NCBI RefSeq assembly: GCF_000003605.2 | Contig: NW_003111988.1 | Span: 50,584 to 61,157 of the forward strand | Length of the DNA stretch: 10,574 nucleotides | Reading direction: 5' to 3' | From: Saccoglossus kowalevskii | Taxonomy: Eukaryota > Hemichordata > Enteropneusta > Harrimaniidae | Part shown: positions 1 to 7,742 of the stretch, piece after piece | Layout: each line of letters starts with the position of its first letter | Position numbering within the stretch: the stretch's first letter is position 1 | The notes under the pieces: generated by a model | What the model saw: the letters and a program-made list of their open reading frames with translations, nothing else | The model's database searches: none | What the model was told of the DNA's origin: nothing | Position numbers and translations under genes: made by a program

Positions 1-740
1 AAGCCTGAATGCTTTGATACTTGGTGTATATGTACCTTGGGTAGATCTCTCTCAGATTTGTTCATTTCATGATCATATCTTCAATTCTCTAATTTTGGTG
101 AATATTTTTGTCATTTTTAGGTAAAAAGTGATATTTTCGACTTCTTGTTAAAAACCGCAAGTCCAATTGCTTTGATATTACATATATATGTACTACATGT
201 GGACCTCTCTCAGATTTGTTCATTTTGTAATGATATCTTTAATTCTCTAATTTTGGTGAATATTTTTGTCATTTTTGGTAAAAAGTGATATTTTCGACTT
301 CTTGTTGAAAACCGCAAGTCCAATTGCTTTGATATTACATATATAGGTACTACATGTGGAACTCTCTCAGATTTGTTCATTTTGTAATGATATCTTCAAT
401 TCTCTAATTTGGGTGAATATTTTTGTCATTTTTGGTAAAAAGTGATATTTTCGACTTCTTGTTAAAAACCACAAGTCCAATTGCTTTGATATTACGTATA
501 AAGGTACTACATGTGGACCACTCTCAAATTTGTTCATTTTGTAATGATATCGTCAATTCTCTAATTTTGGTGAATATTTTTGTAATTTTTTGTAAAAAGT
601 GATATTTTCTTGTTAAAAACCACAATCATTTATGATGAAAAATGATATTTTTGAATTCTTGTTGAAAACAGCAAGTCCCATTGCATTGATACACTAGGCA
701 TATTGTTCATTTTCTAATGATATCTTCTGTTCTTTAATTG
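1..740. repeat. Tandem satellite-like array, ~157 bp unit, about 4.7 copies, truncated by window start
   Basis: The landmark CAGATTTGTTCAT (CAAATTTGTTCAT in the fourth copy) recurs at 53, 211, 368 and 525, giving spacings of 158, 157 and 157. Each unit has the same order of blocks: a CAAGTCCAATTGCTTTGAT segment, the landmark, TAATGATATC, GGTGAATATTTTTGTCA and a GTAAAAAGTGATATTTT block. Copies 2-4 are highly similar, so the array is fairly young or homogenised. The last copy (about 600-740) is degenerate. It holds a short internal duplication, with GATATTTT-type blocks at 601 and 643, and it lacks the CTCTCAGA part. The array stops at about 740, just before a CAG splice-acceptor-like sequence. 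The left end is unknown because the window begins inside a copy. No coding potential is apparent. The ~157 bp length is in the range of nucleosome-sized satellites. Confidence 0.93.
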
Positions 741-750
741 AAATGTGCAG

Positions 751-867
751 TGCTAACAGCGGAGCTATCTCAGCCGAGAGGCTGCTTGTTTGAAAATAAA
801 CTGATAAATAAAAACAGCTTAGACCATAGCCTGATAAATTTGATTGTACAATTTTTCCCACCAAAAT
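751..867 (+). CDS. Weak candidate: upstream exon of the PEA3/ETV gene (GC-L-F-E motif)
   Basis: A pyrimidine-leaning stretch ending in TGTGCAG (to 750) looks like a splice acceptor. Read in phase 1 from 751, the sequence gives LTAELSQPRGCLFENK and stays open to 944. Vertebrate ETV1/ETV5 have a conserved GC-M-F-(E/D)-K motif about 25 residues before the ETS exon, so GC-L-F-E-N-K in this place and frame is suggestive. The only canonical GT in the open frame that gives the phase 1 junction required by the exon at 2305 is at 868-869 (AAAT|GTTTGC). It is a poor donor, and it would make the split codon TGC (Cys) instead of the expected GGC (Gly). Residues after ENK are low-complexity and do not match the family. 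This may be chance or a decayed exon. The true preceding exon might lie upstream of the window. Confidence 0.25.
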
Positions 868-2304
868 GTTTGCGCTACATTTTGCAATTTTTTTTGCATT
901 TTGCTGTAGTTTCTTTAATTTTTGAACAAATGGACATAGTTTGAACTGGTTACTCATAATCACAATTTTTGAAACAAATGAGAATAAAATGTTGAAGGTT
1001 TATTTTGTGATAATACTTTAGGTTAATGTTTCTAAAAGTGGTGATAATGTATTCAGTTAACGTATTTTTAGTTTGTTACCACTCGTCATGCACGATTATC
1101 GTAATTTCTGGCATATGTAGTTGTGTGGGCAGTAAAATCTCACTAACACAATCTGTGACTACTGATGGAACTAAGCTTGATGACAATTTATGATATTTTT
1201 CATGACAAACGAAAGAGAAAATGTGTGATGATTATACATTGATTTAAAGTCATTTTATGGACTGTCGCTATCAACTGACTACTTAGTGTAGTCTATAAAA
1301 AAAATATCAAATGTCCAAACCTCAATGTGTTTTACTTTAAAAAAAGTGTTGATCATGAGCATTGTGTTGCACAGTTTTCATCATTATTCAGTCTTCTCAC
1401 CCCTATTTTAGAATGGTATAAACTAATTTTGTAGAGAACCTGTTACTCACAAAAGAATCATGATGAAAACAAATCAGAATTATTTGTTGAAATTTTACAA
1501 AGGTCAGATCACAACCCCATCCTTGATGTGGGATTAAGGAGTTGTGAAATATGGAAAGAAAGAAATGTAAAAATGCACTGATGACAAAGCAGTGGTTGCT
1601 GTGGCAACAGTAATTACCTAAAATGCAGCCAAGTAGCAAGATGAAATTTGAGGCTTAATGGCATTAAATAGTAGGGGGGTTTGAGTCAGTTAGGACTAGA
1701 CGCATGGTTATACAGATGAAAATGCTGATTATAGCACCGTTCAACAAATGTCAGATTCAACATGCTGCACCATATGCATCAATAAAGCAGACTATGTACA
1801 TAGTTCTTGTTGCTTCTAGTCACCCGGGAAACGCCCCACCCCCTCTTTGCTTTGAAATGAACAAAGAGAGATGTACAAGAAGGATCCCCATGGGGGATGA
1901 AGGGGACATATGTTATCTCTCATTTTGGCTTTATTAGCACTGAATAATAGGTTGATGTGACTAGAGCTAATATCATACTCGGCTCTTCTATCGTATTATT
2001 TTTTGTAAAGCATTTAAAATCAGATGTTGGCTATAAAAATAAGAACCGTGATAGAGTTTGTCGAGTTAGATTGTGACAGATGAGGCCAAAAACAATGAAG
2101 CAGCCATGAATGTCTTCTCTGCCAACTCTCTATTAAACTTAAAGAGAATAGATGGCTGTTCAAATAATAAGAAATGATGCATTTTATTAATCTTGTCATG
2201 AAACCAACATGGTGTCTATTTTTTAAGATGATTAAATTTAGTAAATTTAATCCTATCTTAGCAACAGACTAATGCGATAATGGTCATAATGACTGTATTT
2301 ACAG
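868..2304 (+). other. Intronic AT-rich stretch upstream of the first firm ETS exon
   Basis: No further exon of the ETV gene could be recognised in this stretch. It is AT-rich and contains short open frames on both strands with no family resemblance. A locally GC-richer patch at about 1820-1910 includes CCCGGG and a perfect 6 bp stem, ATCCCC (1884-1889) with GGGGAT (1893-1898). The 3' end carries the acceptor ATTTACAG at 2297-2304, used by the ETS exon. It is presumed intron because the exon at 2305 starts within a codon and so needs an upstream exon. Confidence 0.6.
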
Positions 2305-2468
2305 GCGATTTGAAACCTGAAATATACCGTGATGGCCCGATTTATCAGCGGCGAGGATCCCTGCAGTTGTGGCAGTTCCTGGTAGCGCTGCTGGAAGACC
2401 CCACAAATTCCAATTTTATTGCATGGACTGGCAGAGGGCTGGAATTCAAGTTGATTGAACCAGAAGAG
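2305..2468 (+). CDS. PEA3-subfamily ETS transcription factor (ETV1/4/5-like), penultimate coding exon: N-terminal half of the ETS domain
   Basis: This exon encodes the first half of the ETS winged-helix DNA-binding domain of a nuclear, sequence-specific transcription factor; the family binds GGAA/T core sites downstream of FGF/RTK-ERK signalling. The acceptor is ATTTACAG|GC and the donor GAG|GTATGT is strong. The exon is 164 bp, starts in phase 1 (a split codon, probably GGC = Gly) and ends in phase 0. After DLKPEIYRDGP comes IYQRRGSLQLWQFLVALL, then DPTN-S-NFIAWTGRG and EFKLIEPEE. The YQRRGSLQLWQFL and FIAWTGRG blocks are diagnostic of the PEA3 group rather than ERG/FLI, ETS1 or ELK. LKPE near the start is a psi-K-x-E sumoylation-type motif, in the place where vertebrate members have a K-Q-E-P lysine motif. 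Leu replaces the vertebrate Met in GRG-M-EF, a mild change. The N-terminal acidic activation domain is not visible here, and I cannot say which vertebrate paralogue it matches; a pre-duplication orthologue is likely. Confidence 0.97.
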
Positions 2469-2751
2469 GTATGTAGTAATATACAAAAAGTTATTGTTAT
2501 TTTTCGCAAGGCATTTTCACATTTTCTGGAATTTTAAGTACAGTAAAAGACTAGATCATTGACAATATGCAAAGAACTGTACTTTTTGCATTTAAAGTTC
2601 AACTCTGAAATTTGAGTTGAATTATTAGTACGAAAATTTATCAATTTTGATTCTGTCTTTGAAATTTTATTTTTCGCTGATCACTGCAATTTGTTTATCC
2701 AAGTTTTACCAATTGCTATTATTCTAGGCAATTTGTACTTTAAATAGTTCC

Positions 2752-3143
2752 TGACAATGTACAATGATGTCATAATGGTTATGTGCTCACAATGTACAAG
2801 AATCCATGATGTCATAATGGTTATGTACTGACAATGTACAAGAATCAATGATGTCATAATGGTTATGTACTGACAATGTACAAGAATCAATGATGTCATA
2901 ATGGTTGTGTACTGACAATGTACAAGAATCAATGATGTCATAATGGTTGTGTACTGACAATGTACAAGAATCAATGATGTCATAATGGTTGTGTACTGAC
3001 AATGTACAAGAATCAATGATGTCATAATGGTTGTGTACTGACAATGTACAAGAATCAATGATGTCATAATGGTTATGTACTGACAATGTACAAGAATCAA
3101 TGATGTCATAATGGTTATGTATACTGACAATGTACTATATTCA
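2752..3143. repeat. Minisatellite, 42 bp unit, nine copies plus a partial leading copy
   Basis: The ATGATGTCATAATGGTT block starts at 2764, 2806, 2848, 2890, 2932, 2974, 3016, 3058 and 3100, always 42 bp apart. A partial unit (CTGACAATGTACA) precedes the first. Edge units are the most diverged: the first has GTGCTCAC instead of GTACTGAC, and the last has a TA insertion and a changed tail. The third base of TT(A/G)TG is A in units 1-3, G in units 4-7 and A in units 8-9, so variants are clustered. Each unit holds TGATGTCA, one base from the CRE/ATF site TGACGTCA, and a TGTAC/GTACA inverted repeat with a 7 nt spacer. It lies wholly inside the intron. Confidence 0.97.
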
Positions 3144-3240
3144 ATGTTATAACAGTAATTTCCTAACAAAACACAAAATCCATACCAGCAATTCATTCAT
3201 TTTTTTTATCAAAATTTGTATTCAATTCTTTCAATTTGTT

Positions 3241-3292
3241 TTTATTTCACCCTTTTTATATATATATAAAAAAACTTCATTGTTGAAATAAA
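3241..3292. repeat. AT-rich foldback near the 3' end of the intron
   Basis: TTTATTTCA (3241-3249) is the exact reverse complement of TGAAATAAA (3284-3292). Nested inside is a perfect 20 bp palindrome at 3253-3272, a TTTT/AAAA-flanked (TA)6 core. A second, overlapping partner exists between TTCACCCTTTT and AAAAGGTGAA. In pre-mRNA this could form a hairpin about 100 nt before the 3' splice site. It could also be a small mobile-element remnant or simply AT-rich chance. Confidence 0.6.
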
Positions 3293-3394
3293 AGGTGAAC
3301 AATTTCGACAATTTGTGGTGATTATACAAATATAAAGAAGTTGCCCACAATGAGTCAAACATTCAAATAATGAAATTTTATTTTTGCTTTGTAG

Positions 3395-3781
3395 GTTGCC
3401 AGGAGATGGGGAATTCAGAAAAATAGGCCGGCAATGAATTACGACAAACTGTCGCGATCATTACGATACTATTATGAAAAAGGCATCATGCAGAAGGTAG
3501 CTGGTGAAAGGTACGTCTACAAGTTTGTGTGTGATCCAGAAGCACTCTTCACCATGGCTTTTCCAGATAATGCCAGACCAGTCCTGAAGACAGAGCACAC
3601 TATGACCAGGTTACCAGAACATACCACTCCACTGCCTCCACCACGTCATCAAACCCCATCCGTCAAAGAAGAAGATACCGTTCCGTTGACCCACTTGGAT
3701 GATGGTCTAGAACAGGCTCGGTTTGCACATGAAATGCAACAGATTTGTCCACAACCATATGTTGAAGGATGTGTGTATTAA
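3395..3781 (+). CDS. PEA3-subfamily ETS transcription factor (ETV1/4/5-like), last coding exon: DNA-recognition half of the ETS domain and C-terminal tail
   Basis: The acceptor is TTTGTAG|GTTGCC, and the frame continues in phase 0 from EPEE into [19 protein letters not shown]. The recognition helix follows as [12 protein letters not shown], with the two arginines that contact the GGA core in ETS proteins. Next come [20 protein letters not shown] and MAFPDN, which are PEA3-group hallmarks. The exon gives 128 residues and ends in TAA (3779-3781). The tail keeps family marks: an LKTE motif after the RPVL segment, EEDTVPLTH, and a final PQPY-x-EGCVY comparable to the vertebrate HPYNEGYVY end. Between LKTE and EEDTVPL the linker is about 15 residues longer than in vertebrate ETV1. 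It contains PLPPPR (a class II SH3-ligand-like P-x-x-P-x-R) and SVKEE, another psi-K-x-E motif. Together with the 2305-2468 exon it completes an ETS domain of about 82 residues. No frameshift or missing key residue is seen, so the gene looks functional. Confidence 0.97.
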   Translation, partial: VARRWGIQKNRPAMNYDKLSRSLRYYYEKGIMQKVAGERYVYKFVCDPEALFTMAFPDNARPVLKTEHTMTRLPEHTTPLPPPRHQTPSVKEEDTVPLTHLDDGLEQARFAHEMQQICPQPYVEGCVY

Positions 3782-4035
3782 CTTAACTGGAATTTGTTTT
3801 ATATTCACCCTTTTGTAACCTTGGTAACTGACATGTGTCTGTTGTTGCCTATAAAATGGTCATTGTTACCCATGGTGTGATATGGTTGGCATGGCAATAT
3901 ATACACAGAAAACTCGTGCTGCAGCTATCATTCTGGGCTTGCAAGCTGGAAACCTGATTCAATATCACTTTTGTCCCAGACTATTTTGAAATTTCAAAAA
4001 GGCACTTGGAGTGCATGGTTTCCTTCAATTTTCAC

Positions 4036-4041
4036 ATTAAA
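4036..4041 (+). terminator. Candidate proximal poly(A) signal ATTAAA
   Basis: This is the first common poly(A) variant hexamer after the stop codon, 255 bp downstream, followed about 20 nt later by a GT-rich segment. Such hexamers are frequent by chance in AT-rich DNA. Confidence 0.3.
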
Positions 4042-4095
4042 AATGTAGCACAACCTTGTGGTCAGTCAAATTGCTGGCATGTGATAAAGCAAACA

Positions 4096-4215
4096 GGTCC
4101 TATGTATGTCATGTGACTAGGTTATAGTCAATCTGGACCTGTGTGTCATGTGCCCAATTATAACCAATCAAAATTGTCCTATATAGGTCATGTGACCAAA
4201 TATAGTCAATCAAAC
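4096..4215. repeat. Diverged tandem repeat, about 40 bp period, three copies
   Basis: The order (G)TCCTATGTA / GTCATGTG(A/C)C / TATAGTCAATC recurs. The GTCATGTG block is at 4108, 4145 and 4187 (spacings 37 and 42), each followed by a TATAGTCAATC-like block (ATAACCAATC in the second). The third copy includes GGTCATGTGACC, two GGTCA half-sites inverted around TG. It lies in the probable 3' UTR or just past the gene. Confidence 0.75.
4178..4187. promoter_or_regulatory. Perfect CArG-box sequence (SRF-type), CCTATATAGG
   Basis: The sequence matches CC(A/T)6GG exactly and is palindromic. SRF binds this consensus in animals. Its place inside a diverged repeat downstream of an ETS gene gives no direct proof of function; a match by chance or through the repeat is possible. 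Confidence 0.35.
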
Positions 4216-4271
4216 TTGTCCCTGTATAGTTTTCAGAAGTCCAACTTTGGGAGATTGTTTTTGTTCACTGT

Positions 4272-4289
4272 TATATATATATATATATA
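4272..4289. repeat. (TA)9 microsatellite
   Basis: Nine uninterrupted TA dinucleotides. A similar (AT)7 tract lies at 6005-6018, followed by an A-run. Confidence 0.95.
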
Positions 4290-4779
4290 GTATAGATTCT
4301 GCTTTTTTGTGTGCAGGATACATTTGTTATATCTAACATCATAAATCAAACAGATTTAACACATCAAAATTTTCACTTTCTATCATGTTAATTACATTTT
4401 TGTCTAATATCCATTGCCAAATGACTAATATTTTTAATGATTTATTATTTCTGAAAAAATATGAGCTGTTATGTAAATGATGAGGGTCAAAATTCGGTAA
4501 AATTAATTGATATAATTAACAATCATGCAAGAGTTAATTACTGAATGTTAGTAACGAACTTTATATTTCAATAATTATCTATAAATGAGGATATTAAATG
4601 AGTAATCAATCAATATATTGAGTTATTAATTATGTTGAAGTAAGCCCAGTCAGACTGTGATGTGTAAGCCAATATACCGTATACGGTAACGATAGGAATG
4701 TTTTTGCTGATCACAACAAAATCCCCAGTATAAGCAATTTTTACATCCCCTGATTTTATAGCTGGCTTACCATGGTGAT

Positions 4780-4785
4780 AATAAA
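4780..4785 (+). terminator. Candidate distal poly(A) signal AATAAA
   Basis: This is the first canonical AATAAA after the stop, about 1.0 kb downstream, with a T/GT-rich segment (TGTTATTTGGGTT) roughly 25-40 nt further on. Cleavage here would give a UTR of about 1 kb. Confidence 0.35.
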
Positions 4786-4800
4786 GAGCTTATTTGAATC

Positions 4801-7742
4801 ATTAAGCTGATGTTATTTGGGTTATCTGCATAATTGTTCGGTATGAGACCCTCATATGTTGAAAACTGTCATCAAAAATTAGATTTCTATATTTCATGAT
4901 AAGCATGGCTTACTGAATGTCTCCACTGCCTTTGGTATTAATACAGATATATCTACAGAGTGTTTATATTTCAGTCTTATATAGATGGGGTTGGGGGGCA
5001 AAATCACAAAATTTAACATTTGTGTCATTTTTCACTACAATTTCAACCTGAAAGCAATTGCAAAATGAGTATTTGTATTCTTAGATGCAGTGTCGTACAT
5101 TAGATTAATTTAAACTGTAGCTGTAACTTTTAACATTTTCCATGCATTAGAATACAGTTCTAATTTGCCTTATGTGTGACCCCTAAAAGGTTACACATCC
5201 TGGTATTTCTGGGGGAGGGGAGAAATGCCACTATTGAGAACTTTGGGATTTTTTTGGCTAAAAAATTACAAAAGTTATTGTCATTTAAAGTTAAACAATT
5301 ATAACACCAGAGTACCAGGATTTCCAAAACTGGCATCAATAATGGCAGTCGCATTTGAAAACTTGAAAGATGCAGCTACGCTATTATGATGAAAATGATC
5401 AGTTATGTTACCATGGAAACTGATTACTTTTGCAAGTACACCACTTTTATACTGACTATGAAAAGAATTGGTGGTCAAATCAACTGATAATACAGACACT
5501 TTTTTGCATATTAATTCTGTATTTGCATAATCCACTTTTTTACTAGCCCACCAAGTGTGTAGAAAACCGCAGTAGATTTTTGTGGTTGAATTTATACTTT
5601 TTGTCAAACAACACAATTTTTTGATTTGTAAAATTCTATGCTTTCACACAATGCTCATTTGCGCCATTCCTATTGTCTTTATAAGGAGAGTTTACACACT
5701 GTTGGTCTTTTTGTTTTCAACACATGATAGATTTGATTTGATTGGCCGTTTCCCATACTGCTGGCACATGCTGCTTCACGTGTGTTGTCATTGCAAAGTC
5801 ATAAAGTCAAATCTCTCATGTCTGCAAAACTAAAACATGTTTTTTTTTATTATTCTAAAAACTGTTTGAAACATTTACATGAAAAATACACAATATGAAC
5901 AAAACTGCGGGAAAAGTTGTGGTTTTTGCCAACTTACAAAATATGACTGCCTGCTATATTACTTTACATTTGGTTGTTCATGGGTTCGGTCAAAATTGTT
6001 ATACATATATATATATATAAAAAAAAAATTGTCCGAGCTATCACGTTTATTCTAGATTGTTTTGTGTGACACCGTATGACAGATATAGTTAGAACATTTA
6101 TTGAGTTTTTGTTTTTTGCATCAAGCCTTTGTTTACCCATAATACTCTAATATTCTTGTATCACTTGATTCTTGGATTTCTTATTAATTGCTCACACCCT
6201 CCATCCCCCACAAAAGAAATCTATGTATTGTTTAATTGACCTATTATGATTTGACGTACTTTAATGTAACAAGATGACTTTAAGTGTAGTTTTGGCAGCA
6301 TTTACGCTACCATATTTAACAGCAGAGATGTGTAATGTTCAGTAGATTTATAATCAGAACAAAATGGAGCACACTGAGAGAGGGAGTCACATGACATTAA
6401 TCCCCCCCCCAAAAAAAAACCCTGGTTTATTATTTTGTAAGAATGCTGCAGGAGGTGTGTGAGTTGTATTTTCCCCTCACTTCTTTATATCACGGTAGTT
6501 TGAATTCCATTGATGTGGATTCTGTTGCTAGGATACCTGGAATCACTTTGCGTTGCATTCACTCAATTGGGCTGGTTAAAATCAGCAAAATTGTGATTGC
6601 ATGGTTTCCTTGACAACAGAAAACTAAAGCTTTCTCTAATTTTCTATCTATCTGCCATCCCAGCTGTATCCCTCTTTTCCTGTACAAATCCAAGTTTGTT
6701 CCCTTGACAACAGACAGCCGATTTTTCAGATTTGTATTTTATCATAACCTTGCTATTTCAATAAATACTTTTGTAAATATAGAAGAAAATCTTGATTAAT
6801 TTTTCCTGCAAGAACACAGGAGTATTTTAGTTCAGCTCTGCTGATGTCTCAAACACCTGGTAGATTTCTATGTATGGTACATAGATGATCTGGGATTATC
6901 TTATTAGTTTAGGTTTAAAATTCATGCATATTAATACTTGGGTTGCATAATAATTACTTAATTTTTAGCTGTTTCATTGTGATATAACCACTCAATGGAT
7001 GGGTGTTCTGGACTAATTGATCTGGTAATATTTGTGCATATCAATGAGTAATTTGCAGAATATTTAAAGATTCTCTAGAAACAACCATTTCAGATTAGAC
7101 AAATGTTCTTTAGTGATTTATGCACAATTTGCATAATTGAGTGATTATTGAACTGGATGATCAGTACCAGGAAACTGGTGAAGCATGTATGGAAATAAAT
7201 GTGCTCATCAAACTTTAAAGTTGATACTTTTCTAAATGCTCTTAACCTTTTCTCCATCAGACTTTCTCGCCCAAATTTTTCTACACTTTTTATATTTTTC
7301 AATATTTCAGGAAATGAACCCTAATTTTGGAGCCAACTGACAAATTTTGAATCAATTTTCTCTTTTTACTCGAAAAATGTGTCCTTTTTTACCCAATCTT
7401 CTAAAGGAAAGTGCAGACTATAAATGGGACCATTTTGTGAATTGGTGATAAGAGAGAACCAGTGATGAAAAGGTTAACTATGCAAAAATGTATCTTTGGT
7501 GGGAAAGAAAGTGGCAACTATGTCACACTCTTATCTAAAACGTATTTTCTTGGAATATTTGCATTTTACATGAAAAGGATAGAATAAATTTGGCAATGCG
7601 GTAGGGTGAGATGAAAAGAAAGGTTATGTGGTGGCAAAACAATTTGCATATTTCTAAGCTTAAAGCGCTAATGTTCAAACAATGTGTTGTACGTAAGTTG
7701 TACAAGTAGCTGTGTGTCCCATATAGAACACAATGCAATGCT
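4801..7742. other. AT-rich, CpG-poor stretch with no recognisable gene
   Basis: Open frames here are short and have no motif I recognise, so I call no genes. Visible items are a hairpin at 5172-5198 (ATGTGTGACC pairing with GGTTACACAT around a 7 nt loop, with one G/T pair), a C9A9 run at 6402-6419, a CACGTG at 5777-5782 and repeated TTTGCATA-type octamers (for example around 5506-5530, 6925-6950, 7120-7140 and 7640). The octamer-rich segments may be remnants of a dispersed repeat family. The stretch could include a long 3' UTR or be intergenic. Confidence 0.6.
6402..6419. repeat. Homopolymer junction C9 followed by A9
   Basis: Nine C are directly followed by nine A. This is prone to slippage and to sequencing error, so the length is uncertain. 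Confidence 0.95.

Larger units (their letters stand above)
2469..3394 (+). other. Intron (926 bp, phase 0) splitting the ETS domain
   Basis: The intron is bounded by a GTATGT donor at 2469 and a TTTTTGCTTTGTAG acceptor ending at 3394. It interrupts the ETS domain between EPEE and VARRWG, a position I recall as shared with vertebrate PEA3-group genes. It contains a 42 bp minisatellite and an AT-rich foldback near its 3' end. Long open frames on the minus strand across the minisatellite arise only because 42 is a multiple of three and the unit lacks stops in those frames. I see no reason to call a protein. Confidence 0.95.
3782..4800 (+). other. Probable 3' untranslated region of the ETV-like gene
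   Basis: This stretch follows the stop codon and has no recognisable coding sequence. The end of the transcript cannot be fixed by eye. Two hexamers are plausible: ATTAAA at 4036-4041 with a GT-rich CTTGTGGTC downstream, and AATAAA at 4780-4785 with TGTTATTTGGGTT downstream. Further AATAAA copies at 6760-6765 and 7194-7199 would imply a longer UTR. Confidence 0.5.

Noticed and set aside
1-740. CRISPR-like or coding interpretation of the 5' repeats
   Set aside because: Units are contiguous and similar along their full length without spacers, in an animal-type locus; this is an ordinary tandem satellite-like array.
1704-1937. Plus-strand open frame with a CFEMNKER segment as another ETV exon
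   Set aside because: The nearest acceptor-like CTTCTAG (ending 1819) gives the wrong phase, and apart from C-F-E there is no resemblance to the family.
2280-2304. ATG at 2289 (or the ATG at 2280) as the start of the ETS-containing protein
   Set aside because: These codons lie upstream of a good acceptor at 2303-2304. Family proteins have a long N-terminal part, and the preceding residues (VIMTVFT) do not match the family.
2681-3196. Long minus-strand open frames with 14-residue peptide repeats
   Set aside because: They are produced by the 42 bp minisatellite: the unit is a multiple of three and happens to lack stops. They lie inside an intron and have no start context or homology I recognise.
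3434-3436. ATG at 3434 as an independent start
   Set aside because: It is the internal Met of RPAMNYDKL in the ETS domain; the frame runs continuously from the splice acceptor at 3395.
5160-5833. Short open frames on both strands in the downstream stretch
   Set aside because: They overlap one another and have no motif, no splice logic and AT-rich codon content expected by chance.
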